The notes: generated by a model not told the origin, from the sequence alone. 48,275 bases of DNA from Chloromonas sp. AAM2 (GCA_004335635.1 QAXH01002549.1:1-48275); one strand, 5' to 3'; shown: positions 1 through 12,858, counted from the first letter of the stretch. Translations and numbers: made by a program.

Positions 1-62
1 GCTATGCAGCCAGGTGCTATGCAGCCAGGTGCTATGCAACCAGGTGCTATGCAGCCAGGTGC
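1..62. repeat. 15-bp tandem repeat, about four copies
   Basis: Four head-to-tail copies of GCTATGCAGCCAGGT (one copy has CAACC) open the window and run off its left edge, so the true array is longer. One frame would read MQPGA repeats. That frame is not continuous with the exon starting at 111, and a good acceptor (TTGGTTCAG) lies at 102-110, so I place the array in an intron of the armadillo-type gene. Confidence 0.85.
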
Positions 63-110
63 TCCCGGATTGCCAACTCAAACCACTCCACTCCTTGCTT
101 CTTGGTTCAG

Positions 111-3100
111 GCACTTATGGCTGCTGGCAACTCCAGCCCCCGAGCCGTCACCGCCTCACCAGACAACCTATGGGAAGACAGCGCTTGCCTGGACCTGATG
201 CACTCAGCAGTGGGCCTTGTCATCGGTCCGCCGTACAACCCAACGTCTGCCACCAATGACCTTACAGCATCACAACAGCAAGGCATTCAGTGGAAGCAGG
301 GAGATGAACCATGTCAGGGGCTGACGGTGGCACGGCCAACTGACGTGCAAGGCCTCGTTGTGGTTCTTGCAGACCACGGACAACCAACTAACGGTCACAG
401 TGAGAGCAGAGCTGGTGATTCTGGAGTTAACAGTGGGAATGAAGATGGCAAGGGGGGAGTGGCGCTTGCTTGTCAGGCGGAGATTTTGAGCTGTTGCAGT
501 GCGGTTGCGCGAGTGGTGGCGTTGGCGGTTATGGAGGGGGAGTTGGTTGATGTGGTTCGGTTGGGGCACAGTCACGTGCAGCTGCTGGCCGTTTCTCTGG
601 CGGCGCTGGCGCGCGTATCACGGCAGATAACGGAGCAGGACAGGTGAGGCACAAGAGTAAGGAAGATGAAGTGAGGTGCGGTGAAAGATAAACTGAAACT
701 AATTGAACAGGTTCAACTGAAACTGAAAAATAGTAACTGCCACATGGACAGGAGAGACGAGAGAACGACATGCCGCTCAGCGGAAAGATATAGTTTCAGG
801 CGCATGTAGTTGCTGGCTTGTTGGTTTCTTTAGATTGTGTATAGTAGATTGGGTATAGCGTATAGACGCTTGTATGCGTGAGCTTGTTGTTTGCTGCAGA
901 GGACTGTTCTCATAGGTTGTGTATAGGGCAATGATTGACAGACAATACAATGTTGTATGGACTTGCGCACCGCGCCAAAGCACGCAACACATAGGGCAGG
1001 GCTTGTGTCCGCGGGGGTGGTAAGACATTTGTAATCCAATTGTTGAATCCGAACAGCGTTCGTCTGCTGGCAGCCAGTTGCCCTGCCTTGCGCATCCACC
1101 GCAGGCGTCACATTGCAGGCCTGCCCCGCACACACGCTCACACGGTGAGCCTGGTGCTGGGCTGCACGCACGAGCTGCTGGTGCTGGCCGGCAACCTCGC
1201 ACACCTGCTCACGCCACACCAGCTGACTGCGGCCAACACACAGGTAAAAACAGCAGCAACATCAGCAGCAGCAGCAGCAGCAAGCATAACTAAGGCATTC
1301 GCAGATGGGCCGACAGTGTTTTTCTTTTCAAGAATCATCTAGTCCGACCATGTGCAAACGTTATGATATGTGTTATGGAATTGCTACAGAGCGTACAACA
1401 GCAGCTCACTCTGGCACGAACAGTTGTACTGTATTGACCGCCATCGAATTGATATCAAGGGCTAGTTTGCCATGCCTCTGCAGCTCACTGCTGCTGAAGT
1501 GCAGCTCACTCCTGAGATGCAGGTAGATGTAGGGTGGACTCGGCAGTTCGAATCAGAACCCACCTTGTACACCGGCGTGTGGGGTGTGTTGTGCAGGCTC
1601 AGTCGCTCGTGCCTACCTCCGAGTGGAGTCCTGTGTTGGTGGTGCTGTCGGACATCCTGGCCGCAAGCACGCCCCCTGTGCCCACCCGCCTGGCCGCTGC
1701 GAACCTAGTGGCCACCCTCATGGCGGACAGCGGGGTGGCAAACAGCCTGCTGAGGGCACATGCAGCAGGTGCGCACGGACGTCAGATTAGTGTGGTATGC
1801 TAAGATTAGCCGGCACAGTTCGCACTGTCAAGCACCATCTAGAACAGGCTTAGCTGGTGGAAGGGTGGTATTAAGATAGGCTTAGCTGGTGGAGGGGTGA
1901 TATTAAGGTAGGCTTGGCTGGTGGAGGGGTGGTATTAGGATTACATCAGGAGTGGCCTACATGCACCAAGCGCGGACGCTAGCACGCCATGCAAGAGACA
2001 AGGCTGGATGCCGTCCTGACCAATCCTGGCAGCCAGGAGAAAACGGCACAGAGAGGAAGAGGGTTGTGGCAGCTGAGGGTGGTGCAAATGAGGCCACACA
2101 TCTGCCGCATGCTTCCTTTTCTTGTGGGTTGACCTGCTCTGATCGTTTCATGGTACTAAGCTCGTTTCGGTCGTTGTTGAGCTCTTTTCAAGGATACTGT
2201 GACGTATGATTTGGCATGGCAGGTGACACAGTGGTCAGGGTGACCTTCCCGGGATTCGTGAGCCAGCCGTATCGAATGCGTACCAACAGTGCTGCTTGCG
2301 TGCTCCCAACCACTCATTCAGTGTCATGCTAACTGTGAACGCTGCCTGTGCAGGCTCCACCGCGGACGGTGTCAGTGCCTGCCCGCCCGGTTCTGAGCAC
2401 GTGTCCAACAGCAGCGGCGAGCCCGTGGGCGCGGCCCTGTGTCTGGCCCTGGTGGGCGCCTGCCCGCAGGACCTGCTGTCACCCGCGCCACAACAGCCGG
2501 ATGCGGCGCATGCTGCCGACAGCTCACAGGTGCGAGCTCGGCCTTGTATGTAGTGGCTGACCATCCACCATTGTGCACACATCAACACGCAATCAGAAAC
2601 CGACATGTGCGCCTGAAACCAGACCTGGCCACAGCAGAAGCGTGTTGGCTCTGCCTTCAGCTTATACCAGGGTGACAACCAGCCTTCATTGCAATGGACC
2701 CAGAGCAAGCCTTTATTATCTGCGTGTGAATTCGTTTCACTTGTTTTGCTTTCAGGAGCTCCAGGGCGAGTCGCTTGTGTTTGTGGTGGCCCTGCGCAAC
2801 GTCCTTGCCCACTCCTCCGCCGCCAAGGTGGCCGCCCTTCGAGTGGGTCTGCACACCGCCCTGCAGGGCGCGTGTCTTACAGCATGCCATGTGCTAGAGG
2901 CTGCAGCACGGCAGCAGAAAAGCAGTGCAGCCACCGGTGCTTCCGGTAGTGCCAGCACCGCCAGCCGGCGTGCAACTAATGCAACTGTCAGCGGTGGGGG
3001 CATCACTTTGCGCACGGGTACACGCAGTGCTGTGGCTGCAGCACCAACCGCCCTGCAACGAACAACAGCGTCTGTTGCTGACAGCTGCGAAGGCTGGTCT

Positions 3101-6100
3101 TCTCCGATTACATCGCCTAGGAAGCATCCTGCCAGCCCGGCACAAATCCCGCTAGCGTCCCCGATCAGCCAGCTGGCTGCCGCACGTTTGGCTGCACCTG
3201 CACACAGCCGTGCTAGCAGGCCGGCTGCGGCTGCAGCCGTCAGGCCACTAGCTGGCAGCCGGCCCAGCAGCAGCTGCCAGCTGGCAGCACACAGCCAGCT
3301 GGAAGTGCGGGTTACAGTCGCGCTGTCGCTGCTAAAACACCTAACATACCGCAGTACACCTTCCAGGCAAATTCTGGTGAGAAGCGGCCTGTTGGACGTC
3401 GTTATGCAGTTGTGGCGGCAAGGCCTCGCACCACCAAGCACATCTTCTGACAGCCGAGCGGCACGGACCAGTGACGGAATGGGAAGCATGCGGGGAGGGC
3501 CGGTGGATGCGGGAGGGCCGGCCCGGCAGGGGACAGGTCAGTGTTTTCAAACCAAGCAGACACTTGAGATTGGATAATCATCCTTTCGGTTTTTAAAACG
3601 TTTTCTCGGCGGTTTCCGGTAGGTGTGTCAGTTTCGTCTGTCTCTCGAAAAGTTTTGCACTTCATAAATCAGTCCGATGCAAAACGAATGAACCATGCCT
3701 GAAAGCACCACTGGCGCAGGTGTTGGTAGTGGGTACTTTGTGGCTAGCCCAGCGCTTCACGAGGCGCTAGGACTGCTGACTAACATGCTGCCGGAATGTG
3801 TGGAGGCGCGGGCGGCCTTGGCAAGGGACGGCACACCCACACTGCTGCAGTTAGTGCTCACACTCATGTTCGAGGTAAGGGCTGGGTAACTCTGGCATTA
3901 TCTGCAGTCATGGGTGATGAGGGGAGGACTGGGAATGCCGGGAATGTGTGCTCGGCTGTAAAGCTCAGAGTAGAGGCACTGAGAATGCATGCTTGGCTGT
4001 ACGAGGGAGCTAGGGTCATTTTGATGTCATTGTGCACAGCCCCGTCACTAGAGCCAACCTCTAGATAGTATCAACGGTCAAGGCTCGACACATCGGTTAC
4101 GTTCTGGCACTGGCAACTGAACCAAGTTCTCGACAGTGCATGTAAGAAAACACCAATCTTCGGGCAAGTAGACGCACAATACAGCTGCTGACAACCTCGT
4201 CGTGGGCTCAGTAGCTAGCTCACGGCCCAAGCCAACAAGTGTGAACCCCCTTGAGGGCTGCATTGGTATGTCGCCTGCAGTGTAAGCTGGAGGCGCCCAC
4301 CTGGAGCCTGGCCGTGTCCCTGGTGGCGCATTTGGCCGCCACACCCGACGGCACTGCCTCCCTGCTCAAGGGGGGCGCCACGGGCGCGCCGGGGGCAGGC
4401 GGGGGCGAGGGGTTCTTGTCGGCGGCGCAGCGGGTGGTGGTGGATGTCCTCGAGGCGGGGACGCCGGTCAAGCCGCGGGACGTGCCGCGTGTCGTGACAC
4501 TCATGCAGGTGTGTGGGTGTGGGTGTGTTGGTGTATGGTGTACATGATTGTGTATGTAGGCTTTTTTACGCTATAGGTGTGTGTGGGGAGGGTGTGTGTG
4601 GGTGTGTGGGCCCTCTGGAACCTTGTGTGACCATGCAGCCCTCTCTGAAGATTGTAAATGGCTCTTGTGCAAGAGCTCAAATTTCTGGGGCTGGTTTGAC
4701 TTGGTAAGGTTGGGTTGACGATTGCAAAGTCGCCCCATGTTCGTGGGGATTCCTCGCGAAGGATGTACAAGCATTTATGACAAGCTTTTTGCGTAAAGCC
4801 ATCATCATGACAAGAAAGTCAGCCAGCTGAGGGCAGGTTGAGTGTGATGTCAGCAGGTTGTGCTTTGGTTTCCTATGTTGAAGTGTGTGCGAGCTGCAGA
4901 GGGTGGGGATGGCAAGCGGAATCATTGCAGCCACATCAGTAGGTCAGATCCGCCAGTTTGCAAGCACAGTCAACATTGACAAAGATGTTGGTTTTTTTCT
5001 TGTGTAGTGTGCGTTGTGCTGCTGAATTGGTGAGCCAGTGATGTGTCATCATGTGCGCAGGTGCTGGTAAACCTGGCTGCTCATGCAGAGGGGCAGCGCA
5101 CCATCCTCAAGTCAGGCGGGTTTGCACGCCTCATGGAGTTGTTGCTGACAGGGCCGCTCGGTAACGACGGCCAACCGGCAAGCAAGCAATGGCCTCAGGT
5201 GGGCCATCCGATGCGATGATTGGGTCGTGCGGCACATCATTGATGCGTGCAGATGCATAGACACGACTTGCTGTTATGATAACTTGACCAGCATGCACAA
5301 TGTTGTGTGGATGTTTTCGCCGCACTGCAGCCGAGGATCTTAAGCTGTGTGTGCGCAAGCGTGGACGACCCCTTTTTGAGCTTTGTGCTGCAGGCACTCG
5401 TGCTTGCTGGCCTTCAACTGGTGCGGAACCTGTGCTTTTCTGCCGAGGCCAAGGCGCACTTGCTTGTCCATCCACGTGCGCTGCCCTGCCTGGTCGCACA
5501 CGCCGAGCGAGTTGCGGACCTGCCGCAGGCAGCGGCAACAGCAGCCTCTGCCATATGGGCGCTCATCTACCAAGGAGAAAAGGCGAGTTGACTTCCAGCT
5601 GTGCGTGGCTTGTGTACGTGGGCGCGGCATGTAGCGTCTGATGCCTGTTTGCCATGTCCCGGAGCCTAAAATGCGCAGCATCGATCTCAGTGACAAGGGA
5701 ACATGGCTACTTTTCCTTACGAGGCTGGTAGCCTGCAGCAAAGAATTTTCCGCGAAGAAACCTTTTGCTCTGCTTCTGTGCAGGTCAAGTCTGCTCTGAG
5801 GCGTGTACCGAGCTCCATGGCTCGTCTCACTGGGGCGCTCGCCTCGGCGGAGTTCCACACCACTCGCCTGGCAAAAGCAATGCAATCCAAGACGTTCGCA
5901 ACGGTCAACCAGGCCAGTTCAGGCATTTTGCCTGAAGATGGGCAGGCAGGGCCAGCTGCCGATGCCCTGCGTTGGATGCAAACGGCAGCCGACTGCATGA
6001 ACCATGTGCTTCAGTTAATGGACGGGTCGGCGGCTGCCGGCAGCAAGCAGACCAGTGGTGCGGGGCAAAGGCCACCGCGCGATCTGGTTCAAGTCGAGAG

Positions 6101-6146
6101 CCGAGACGCAGGCCCTGGGCTAGCGGGTCGGGATCAAGCATTCTGA
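111..6146 (+). CDS. Armadillo/HEAT-like protein, rotatin-like (3' part, 994 aa)
   Basis: Partial gene entering from the left. Exons: 111-643, 1057-1243, 1597-1768, 2354-2529, 2756-3536, 3720-3874, 4281-4508, 5061-5198, 5331-5582, 5784-6146 (stop TGA). All nine junctions keep phase; intron 9 starts with GC (AAG|GCGAGT). The protein is a run of leucine/alanine-rich helix pairs typical of an alpha-solenoid, for example LLAVSLAALARVS (exon 1), LLTNMLPECVEARAALARDG (exon 6), VLVNLAAHAEGQRTILKSGG (exon 8) and LVRNLCFSAEAKAHLL (exon 9). Exon 5 (about residues 357-616) holds an Ala/Ser-rich low-complexity insert. The end of the solenoid (AASAIWALIYQGEKVKSALRR in part) has the conserved C-terminal layout I associate with rotatin/Ana3, a centriole-assembly protein that would fit a flagellate alga. 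The armadillo fold is well supported; the rotatin assignment is from memory of the family pattern and could be wrong. A short tail (about residues 915-994) is Gly/Gln-rich. Confidence 0.72.
1251..1282. repeat. CAG/AGC trinucleotide microsatellite
   Basis: An imperfect CAG run immediately after the donor of the exon ending at 1243 (CAG|GTAAAA). It is intronic in the armadillo-like gene. Confidence 0.85.
1846..1941. repeat. 32-bp tandem repeat, three copies
   Basis: Three contiguous copies at 1846-1877, 1878-1909 and 1910-1941 share the core AGGCTTAGCTGGTGGAGGGG with a few substitutions. They lie in the intron 1769-2353 of the armadillo-like gene. Confidence 0.88.
4508..4615. repeat. TG/GGTG-rich low-complexity tract
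   Basis: Two dense GTGTGG-type stretches (4508-4545 and 4578-4611) follow the donor of the exon ending at 4508. They are intronic simple sequence, with purine/T bias on the plus strand. Confidence 0.7.
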
Positions 6147-7347
6147 TCGCAGATTGACTGGAAGGTGGCTTGCCGACCTGCAGGTGGTCGGCATTGGACC
6201 GTGCGCTTTGACATATAAGCCCATATGGGCGGGTGCAAGCGAATCTGTGACAGTGGCGAGCAGGACAACATGACCAGACGGTTAAGGTGACCAGAACAGC
6301 TTCTTGTCATACAACTCTTGGCTGCCACCCACGAAGTATCGACTTCACGATTGCTCGGCATGTGCTCTTGCTGCCTTGCGTGTCATTGCCGACCAACGAG
6401 GAGGGTGGGCGAGAGAGGATACGATTCGTGAACGATACCTTGCGTTACTGATAGAAGCACCCAACATCCGCGATAAACTGATGGATGGACCGCAGACAGC
6501 GCTGCTGCCGCAATCTGCGTCATGTTATCTTTTTCCCTGTTTTCGAGTTATCCCTGCCATTGTCAAAATACACGGCAGCATCTGTGAATCAAGAAGGTGT
6601 GAGTAACGACAGTCAGAAGGCAACACGTGATGGGACAGCACTTACCGCACGGACCAAATCCAACGGTACCTAACTCGGCCCGCAGTGGAGTTGCATTGTT
6701 TTGTACATTTCAACACTAACACAACAAACAGGCCGTCAGGGCCCTTCTTGCGTCCCTTTCTCTAGTCTTTGACCTTAGCTTAAGCTGCTCGTTCCTGTTA
6801 GTGCCTGCAAGTGCTCGTTTTGCTTTCTTGCTCAAGGTATGCCAGGGCGGTGCCAATGCCGTTTTGCGTCCTCTGACGGCTTCCCTGATGTGCAGTACGT
6901 GGCAATATGTAAGTACACATGTATGCAGACAAGAGAGCGCACACTCAAACAATCAGGCATGTTACTGCACCGCGGCAGCACCAGGTATACAATCGTTGGT
7001 ATTCAAATTTAGAATGAGGTTGATTTGACTGGAGGCGCAGTCAACACGCTTCAATCGCACGCTCACCATGACACGAAAGACGAGAATATGAGTTGTGTAG
7101 ACTACAAGCGCGTCAAAGGTGCGATGCTGGCATTGCTCAGGGTAAACAATCATGCACACACATAGTCAATGTTTGGATCACGGTCCATAATCAACAGAGA
7201 CTGCAGAAAACCCTAAAACCAGTTGAAGAGCCCTGCGTACACAACTTTTGGCTATCAGGCCAAGGCCAAGTTACTTGTGCCAACCACAAACTGCCCAAAC
7301 AAACCAGCGTTCACACAACAACAAGGCGTCACTTGTTTCTGTGCGGC
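6147..7347. other. Convergent intergenic region
   Basis: This 1.2-kb space separates the stop of the armadillo-like gene (plus) from the stop of GLYK (minus), so it must hold both 3' UTRs. I see no exon-like segment with splice signals. A TGTAA, the usual green-algal poly(A) signal, occurs at 6908-6912 on the plus strand, but it is far from the stop and may be chance. Confidence 0.5.
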
Positions 7348-10300
7348 CTAGACCACCGCTGCAGGCTGCTGCTGCAGAGGGGACCTGGACTCGTCGACCT
7401 CGATGACCAGGGTGCGGCCGGGGCGGGCCGTGGACGGTCCCTGCAGACATGCATGCGGCGCAAAACAGTCCCCCAACGCAATCGGCCACTTTGCATTGGA
7501 TTAACCTGTTCACAAGCAACACACAAAGGGACAACACAGCGAGCGTGCCATTGACACCAACTGGTAACTCGCCCCAAACACGCCGCCATCCACCCATGTA
7601 GGTGTGTGTGCAAGTGCTGTGTCCATTGTTGCAAGTTCCTCTGTCATGACGCCTCTCACTACTTACTGACATGCCAAAATGAACAATACTCCGTCTGACT
7701 TTGGCGGTGTCTGTAAAAAATCTTTGCGTCCGGCAGGGCTGGACTACTTGCGCATTCTGACAGGGTTTTTACGATACGGTAGGGCTAGTGCTTACCTGTT
7801 GGTACAGCCCCTGCAGATATGCCTTGTACGCGGGCTGGAAGCGCTCTACAAAGTCAGCGATCTGTTCGTCTGTCATGCCCGCCTTGCCCGCCTCGCGCAT
7901 GCGCTCCTCCGCCTGCAGACGCCACCTGTAGCACACACAACAACGCAACAACCGCAACTGTTCAGCAGTGGTACGAGGGGAAAGAAGGGGACTGCAGTGC
8001 GGACACTACTGAAGTAACGCAGTGCAGATACGTTCATCGTGTCTGTTACGTTGCAGGTACCTACATATGCCGTGATTGTGATTGCGTGTTCAGTGCGCGT
8101 TGAGAAGTTTAGAACGACACGCCAACACAGTGATCCAGAGCAGTACTGGTACGAGTGTAACAATGCCTTCAAGGTCACGGCGAGATCACGGCGAGTTGAT
8201 GCATGGCCTGCACCAGGGCCTGCACTGCACCGCACGCTGTCCACTCACTTGTAGACCCACATGGGGTCTCCTATGCGCACCACCAGCCACGCATCCACAT
8301 GCGAATCCCAGGCAGCCTCATAGGCACGCAGGGCAGCGTTCACAGCGCTCAGGCCTGGGGTCACGGCGTCGGCCTGAAGGCACAAGACAAGATGTGCATT
8401 GGTTACAGTGCCAGCGATGTTGCACTCCCGCGAGTAATTCTGCTCCTAGGAATGATCGGTAATTCACCACTGCAAGTTTGCTCCTCGAGGGAACGAGTGG
8501 TGCCACGGGGTTGTCTGGAGTGACGCATTGGGTGCATGCAGTCAGCAAATCACTGGTTGATTTGCATGGCCCACCTGCTTATCATCGGGCAGGGGCCGGA
8601 AGCCACTCATCCACCCCTCGAATAGAACGATCTGCAGGGGCCCCTGCACCCGGGGCCACGTGGAGGGGTCGGCGCGGTCGCCCCGCCCTGCGTGCGCCGA
8701 CTTGTCGTACCTGCGACGCGGTGCTGGAGGCGGGGTGACGGAGGGATGAGGAGGCTGAACACTGAGCTGTGCTGCGCTAATAAACCGAGACGATTGCCAT
8801 GCGAAGGGAGGATGCAGGACAAGCGCTCCCACCGGCCCCAACAACGACACTAAACAATCCGGAATATAGCACATTTCAAACTTGCTTTCCTACAATGTTG
8901 CGTGATTTGACAGCTTTTTCACGGTGGCGTGGTTTGTAGCATTGCTGGAAGGACAGGCGGCACCAGGGTGCCGCCATGAGGGTGTGAACTATCGTCAAGT
9001 GTGTTATGACGTTATGTATATCGATGGTTTGGTTTGTGGCAAGTGCTAGCGCACCTTGGCACTGCACATGTGCTGCCCGATTCAGTGAGGCTCTTGAGCG
9101 CCAGGAGGGTGTCGGTGCCCAGTTTCAGGTCGTGGCTGCCGGCGTTCCCGCGGTACTGCAGCAGCGGGTTGTTCGGGTTCGCCTCGGCTAGCGCTGTCTG
9201 GTCCTGCAAGACGCGGGCAGGGTGAGCAGTGTGTGTTGTCAGCCCAAGGGAATGAGGCGTGCGGACGGGGATGTGCATGTCACCAACGGGCTGTCTCATG
9301 GCTGGGCAACTTGGTGCACAGCAACTACTTGAGAATGGCACTGCAGAGGGGTAAGTTAAGACAACAACCATGGAAGGCCAAACTTCAACATTAACCGTGC
9401 TGTTGAAACAAGGAACACAGAAGTCCAGCAGACCGTCTCTGGGTTTGCAGCAGCTGAGTTCATCCCCAGAGCGTTGCACAATATTGCCTGCCAAGGACAC
9501 CCTTTCATACATTGTCACACAGAGCGGGTGTGTCGGTCTGACGCCATGTCCCCGGGTAAACAGCACAACATCATCATCATCAAACCTTGTGTTCCATCCA
9601 TCAAACCCGAGGGGCGTCGCTCACCTTGTTGGTGAGGTAAAAGTCATCGACAGAAACCGACGCTGCGTGTTTTCCCGTTGCATTGAACAGCGCCTCCAGC
9701 TGCTCTACCAGGGTGGACTTCCCGCACCCCTGGGGCGCGCTGATGCCAATCTGCAGGACCAGAGTCAAAGACTTTACATGACAAGGAAATCAGCCCTTGC
9801 AAAAGAAAGCAGTCGATCAGGCGAGCCATACAAGACAAGCACTTGCATTTGACTTGGAAAACAGAGACGACGACTTGAACAGAGTTGGGAGATGAGGATT
9901 TGTCCTGCTAATACAAAGGGCATGTCATGAGCATGCTATCGGAACACGCTATGTACCTTCTTGTGGCCTGCACTTCAGCAGGGTTTCAAAGAAGCAGCTT
10001 TGCTTGACAGTGAGAACCGACCTTGACCAACAATCGGTTACGCCTGCACAGACTGCTACGCTAAGGTTCGTTCGGTCAGCTGGCAATCAAGGCACACAAA
10101 GAGCATGTCTGTGAGAGGAGACGGTGTGCATCGCACCCACATCTGAGTGCGGTTGGTAAGCACTTACCACCAGTGCCTGTTGATTGCCCGATGCCCTGTG
10201 AGCAGCCAACTGAGCCTCACACCAGAAGAAGACAGGCAGGTAGTATTGATAAATGCGCAGCCTGCAAGGCATCAGACATGCTTATTGGCAGCGTACTAAA

Positions 10301-11100
10301 GATCCAACAGTGTGGAAGTATGGAGTCACTGGCTTGTTGACAGTGAACTTTACATTGCATATCATGCTGATGGCCAACGGAGCAGCAGGGTGAAAGCTGT
10401 ACCGACCTTTGTACAGAATTGAGCTGTTGGTGATCAAAGCCGAGCTGCTTGGCCAATTGCTGCCCCAGCTGGAGCCATCTCTCAAGGTTGTTGGTCACGT
10501 CCAAGGGTGTGATGCCGCATAACGCCAGCAGCGGACCCGACTGGATGTACTCTACGAAGCAATCAGCAAGTTTAAATACGCGTTCAAGAACCGTCCCAGC
10601 TGCTTCTTAGCCTCATCACCTCCTATCACGGCTGCAAAGACTTGACAGAATCCAATCACCTTCGAGGTATACCACGGCGTCAGAGACGCTGAATTTGGGC
10701 ACCGATGCTGCAGGCAAAGCAGACAAGTAGGAAAGCGCAGTGGTAAGGATCCCTTGCTGGGCTTCTGACGTGCTGTGCGATAGATTTGATGGGACAAGGG
10801 TTTTGCCAACTTTTGGTGCGATGGCTCTGGCTGAGAGCCATGCTGCAACAGCTTACCTTTCGCATCGCTCGAAGCCTCGCATCTGACAGCGGTCATTGCA
10901 GACATTCCCAATGCAAGCAAATCTGCCCTTGTGTTGAGAGGAAGGTGACGTCCGAGCTTGCAAGTCGATCTAGACGTTTCAAGCTTGATAGTGCGCTGCC
11001 TTGCTGCATGTCGAACGCCTCCAACGGTGGTGGTTGGCCACCTGGCAAAACCGACAGTGCGCACTTTCTCGGATGGGACTTGATGGCTGCATGCTGACAT
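7348..11100 (-). CDS. GLYK: D-glycerate 3-kinase, plastid (445 aa)
   Basis: Phosphorylates D-glycerate to 3-phosphoglycerate with ATP, the last step of the photorespiratory C2 cycle, in the chloroplast. Exons from 5' to 3' (minus strand): 11100-10857, 10707-10660, 10599-10407, 10261-10168, 9750-9625, 9203-9055, 8710-8575, 8373-8249, 7925-7796, 7440-7348 (TAG). All are phase-consistent; the shortest intron is 60 bp. Residues 1 to about 80 (exon 1) look like a transit peptide. RIYQYYLPVFFWCEAQL follows, then the P-loop SAPQGCGKST (about 197-206), SVDDFYLTNK, ANPNNPLLQYRGNAGSHDL, PRYDKSAHAGRGDRADPSTW, VLFEGWMSGFRPL, and WRLQAEERMREAGKAGMTDE. The end TLVIEVDESRSPL matches the plant-type enzyme tail. 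The ATG at 11100 is the first in frame; upstream codons in this frame contain no earlier ATG that I can see. Confidence 0.95.
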
Positions 11101-12546
11101 GGCGGTTGTCTGAACCGTCAAGCGCCTTGTTGATCGGGTGCTGTGAAAATGTAGGTGGTTCAAAATGTCAAGTCAGCTCGTGCTTTTGTTCCTGAGCCAC
11201 TCTCCGCAGTCACAGCCGGCAGCCACCGACAGGTGTGAACACCAGTGAGATTTAACTTGATGATCAGCTGCAGTTCTGATGTTGAGCCTGGTGATGCATG
11301 CAAGCTATAGCCCGCTTGTCCAGGCTTGTCTGGCCTGTCTGGATTCGGGTCTTGATCAGACACCTATTGTGTACATGACAACGAAAGGATAGCCTGTCCT
11401 GAGTATGAGCTCAGACATCACGGTCAGATGCTAACCACCACGTTTCTCTTCACGTTTTCGGTTCCGTTTCGGTTGACATTTGCTGTTGGTGGGGCTTGGC
11501 AAACACACGTGCAGCTATGTGGCAGAAAGGACAAGACCAGCTGTCATACCTTCAGCAGAGATCTATCTTGTGCGCAGCAAATGTCATTAACCTCTGGTGC
11601 TCAAGCTCTTGCTCGTAACAATAATAACGCATTGCACTGCATGATGAGGTTTTAATCATTCATTTCCAAACCGGGTTCATAATGATTAATATACCTACAA
11701 ATGATTGGTGGTGGTATTGGACACGGCTAGGTGAGGCAGGCCTACAAACAAATCAGGTTTGGCATAAATGCGGCTGGCCAACGAACTGGAGGTCGTACAG
11801 CACCGGCATATGCAGGTGCCAGCCTTATGCCTGCCCTCAGCCTTGCAACTTGGTTGTTGGAGTGTCAAATGGCGCTGGCGCTTCAAGTCTTTGCCACCAT
11901 GTCTCTGTTATTGTTCTTTGCCTGATGCAAGCTTCGAAACACTCATCGTTTACCATTCCGTTCAACTCAGATCTTCACTTGATCGGTCACGATCTGGGAG
12001 CAGTTAGATTTGCGTGTGCATCCTATCGGCATGAGCTACGCTGGGCGTGTTTTGAAACACATAGCCCAGACTAGACCGCACATTGCCTCGCGCGTCCAGA
12101 ACACAAGCCTGCTGGGAAACAACACAGATCACAAGGCTGGACATTGACCGGCTCAGATTATGTCAGAGTAACCTGTCTAAGGCCTGACCTGTCTGACTAA
12201 GGCCTGACATGAGATAGGCCTGACCTACCTATGAGCTGGACAGGTCAACAGCAAGGTCGGGCTTTTCCTGCCCTGAGCACACCGTGTGCAGAGCAGTGGG
12301 CATGCTTTTTATTAGCAGCCGATTCAACCAAAGTCATTGTTGTTACATTTTTGTTCCTGTGCTCCCATTCGCAAGGAGGCACTCTGCAAGTCCGCTGTAT
12401 CCGGCAACCCGACACAAACCAGTCTCAAACTCTTGTAAATCGGCGATCCACGCCTTGGAGCAAGCCATCCACCAAGCCATGGTTGCTAGTCAGCACATCC
12501 CCAACCCCCTCAACATCGGCAACTCATCAAACGTCGCGTGGACGTG

Positions 12547-12580
12547 CCAAAAAAAAGAAGTTTGCCGATTCTGGATCATT
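12547..12580 (-). repeat. Dispersed repeat, copy C
   Basis: Read on the minus strand this matches the segments at 20880-20909 and 47176-47207: a common pattern of TCC-AGAA-GGCAAAC followed by a T run. This is the most diverged of the three copies. Confidence 0.55.
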
Positions 12581-12858
12581 TACCCACCCACCGTGCTAGT
12601 CATCACGATTCATTCCGTGTCCAATCATCCGGCCACCCACCCTTGCTAGTCACGACAACCCGAACCCCAAGAAGGAATGGATGGTCCTCAAACGTCAAGG
12701 GCCAGCGTCCCTATCATCAACCGTCAAACCAAAGTATCAAACTTGCTTACTCAGCAAATCAATTGAACAGTGCTGCAGTAGCGTAGGCAACTAGTCCCTG
12801 TCATGTGTTGCAAAAGGCTGCTAAAACAACTTTGCCATTTGCGAACAGCCTTGCCATT

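Noticed and set aside
4..198. Open frame with MQPGA repeats at the left edge
   Set aside because: It is out of frame with the supported exon at 111 and lies upstream of a good acceptor, so it is best read as an intronic tandem repeat.
1544..1560. GTTCGAATC, similar to a tRNA T-loop
   Set aside because: No box A at the right distance and no cloverleaf can be drawn.
2752..3489. 245-aa minus-strand open frame
   Set aside because: It is a shadow of exon 5 of the plus-strand armadillo-like gene, which has consistent splice phases.
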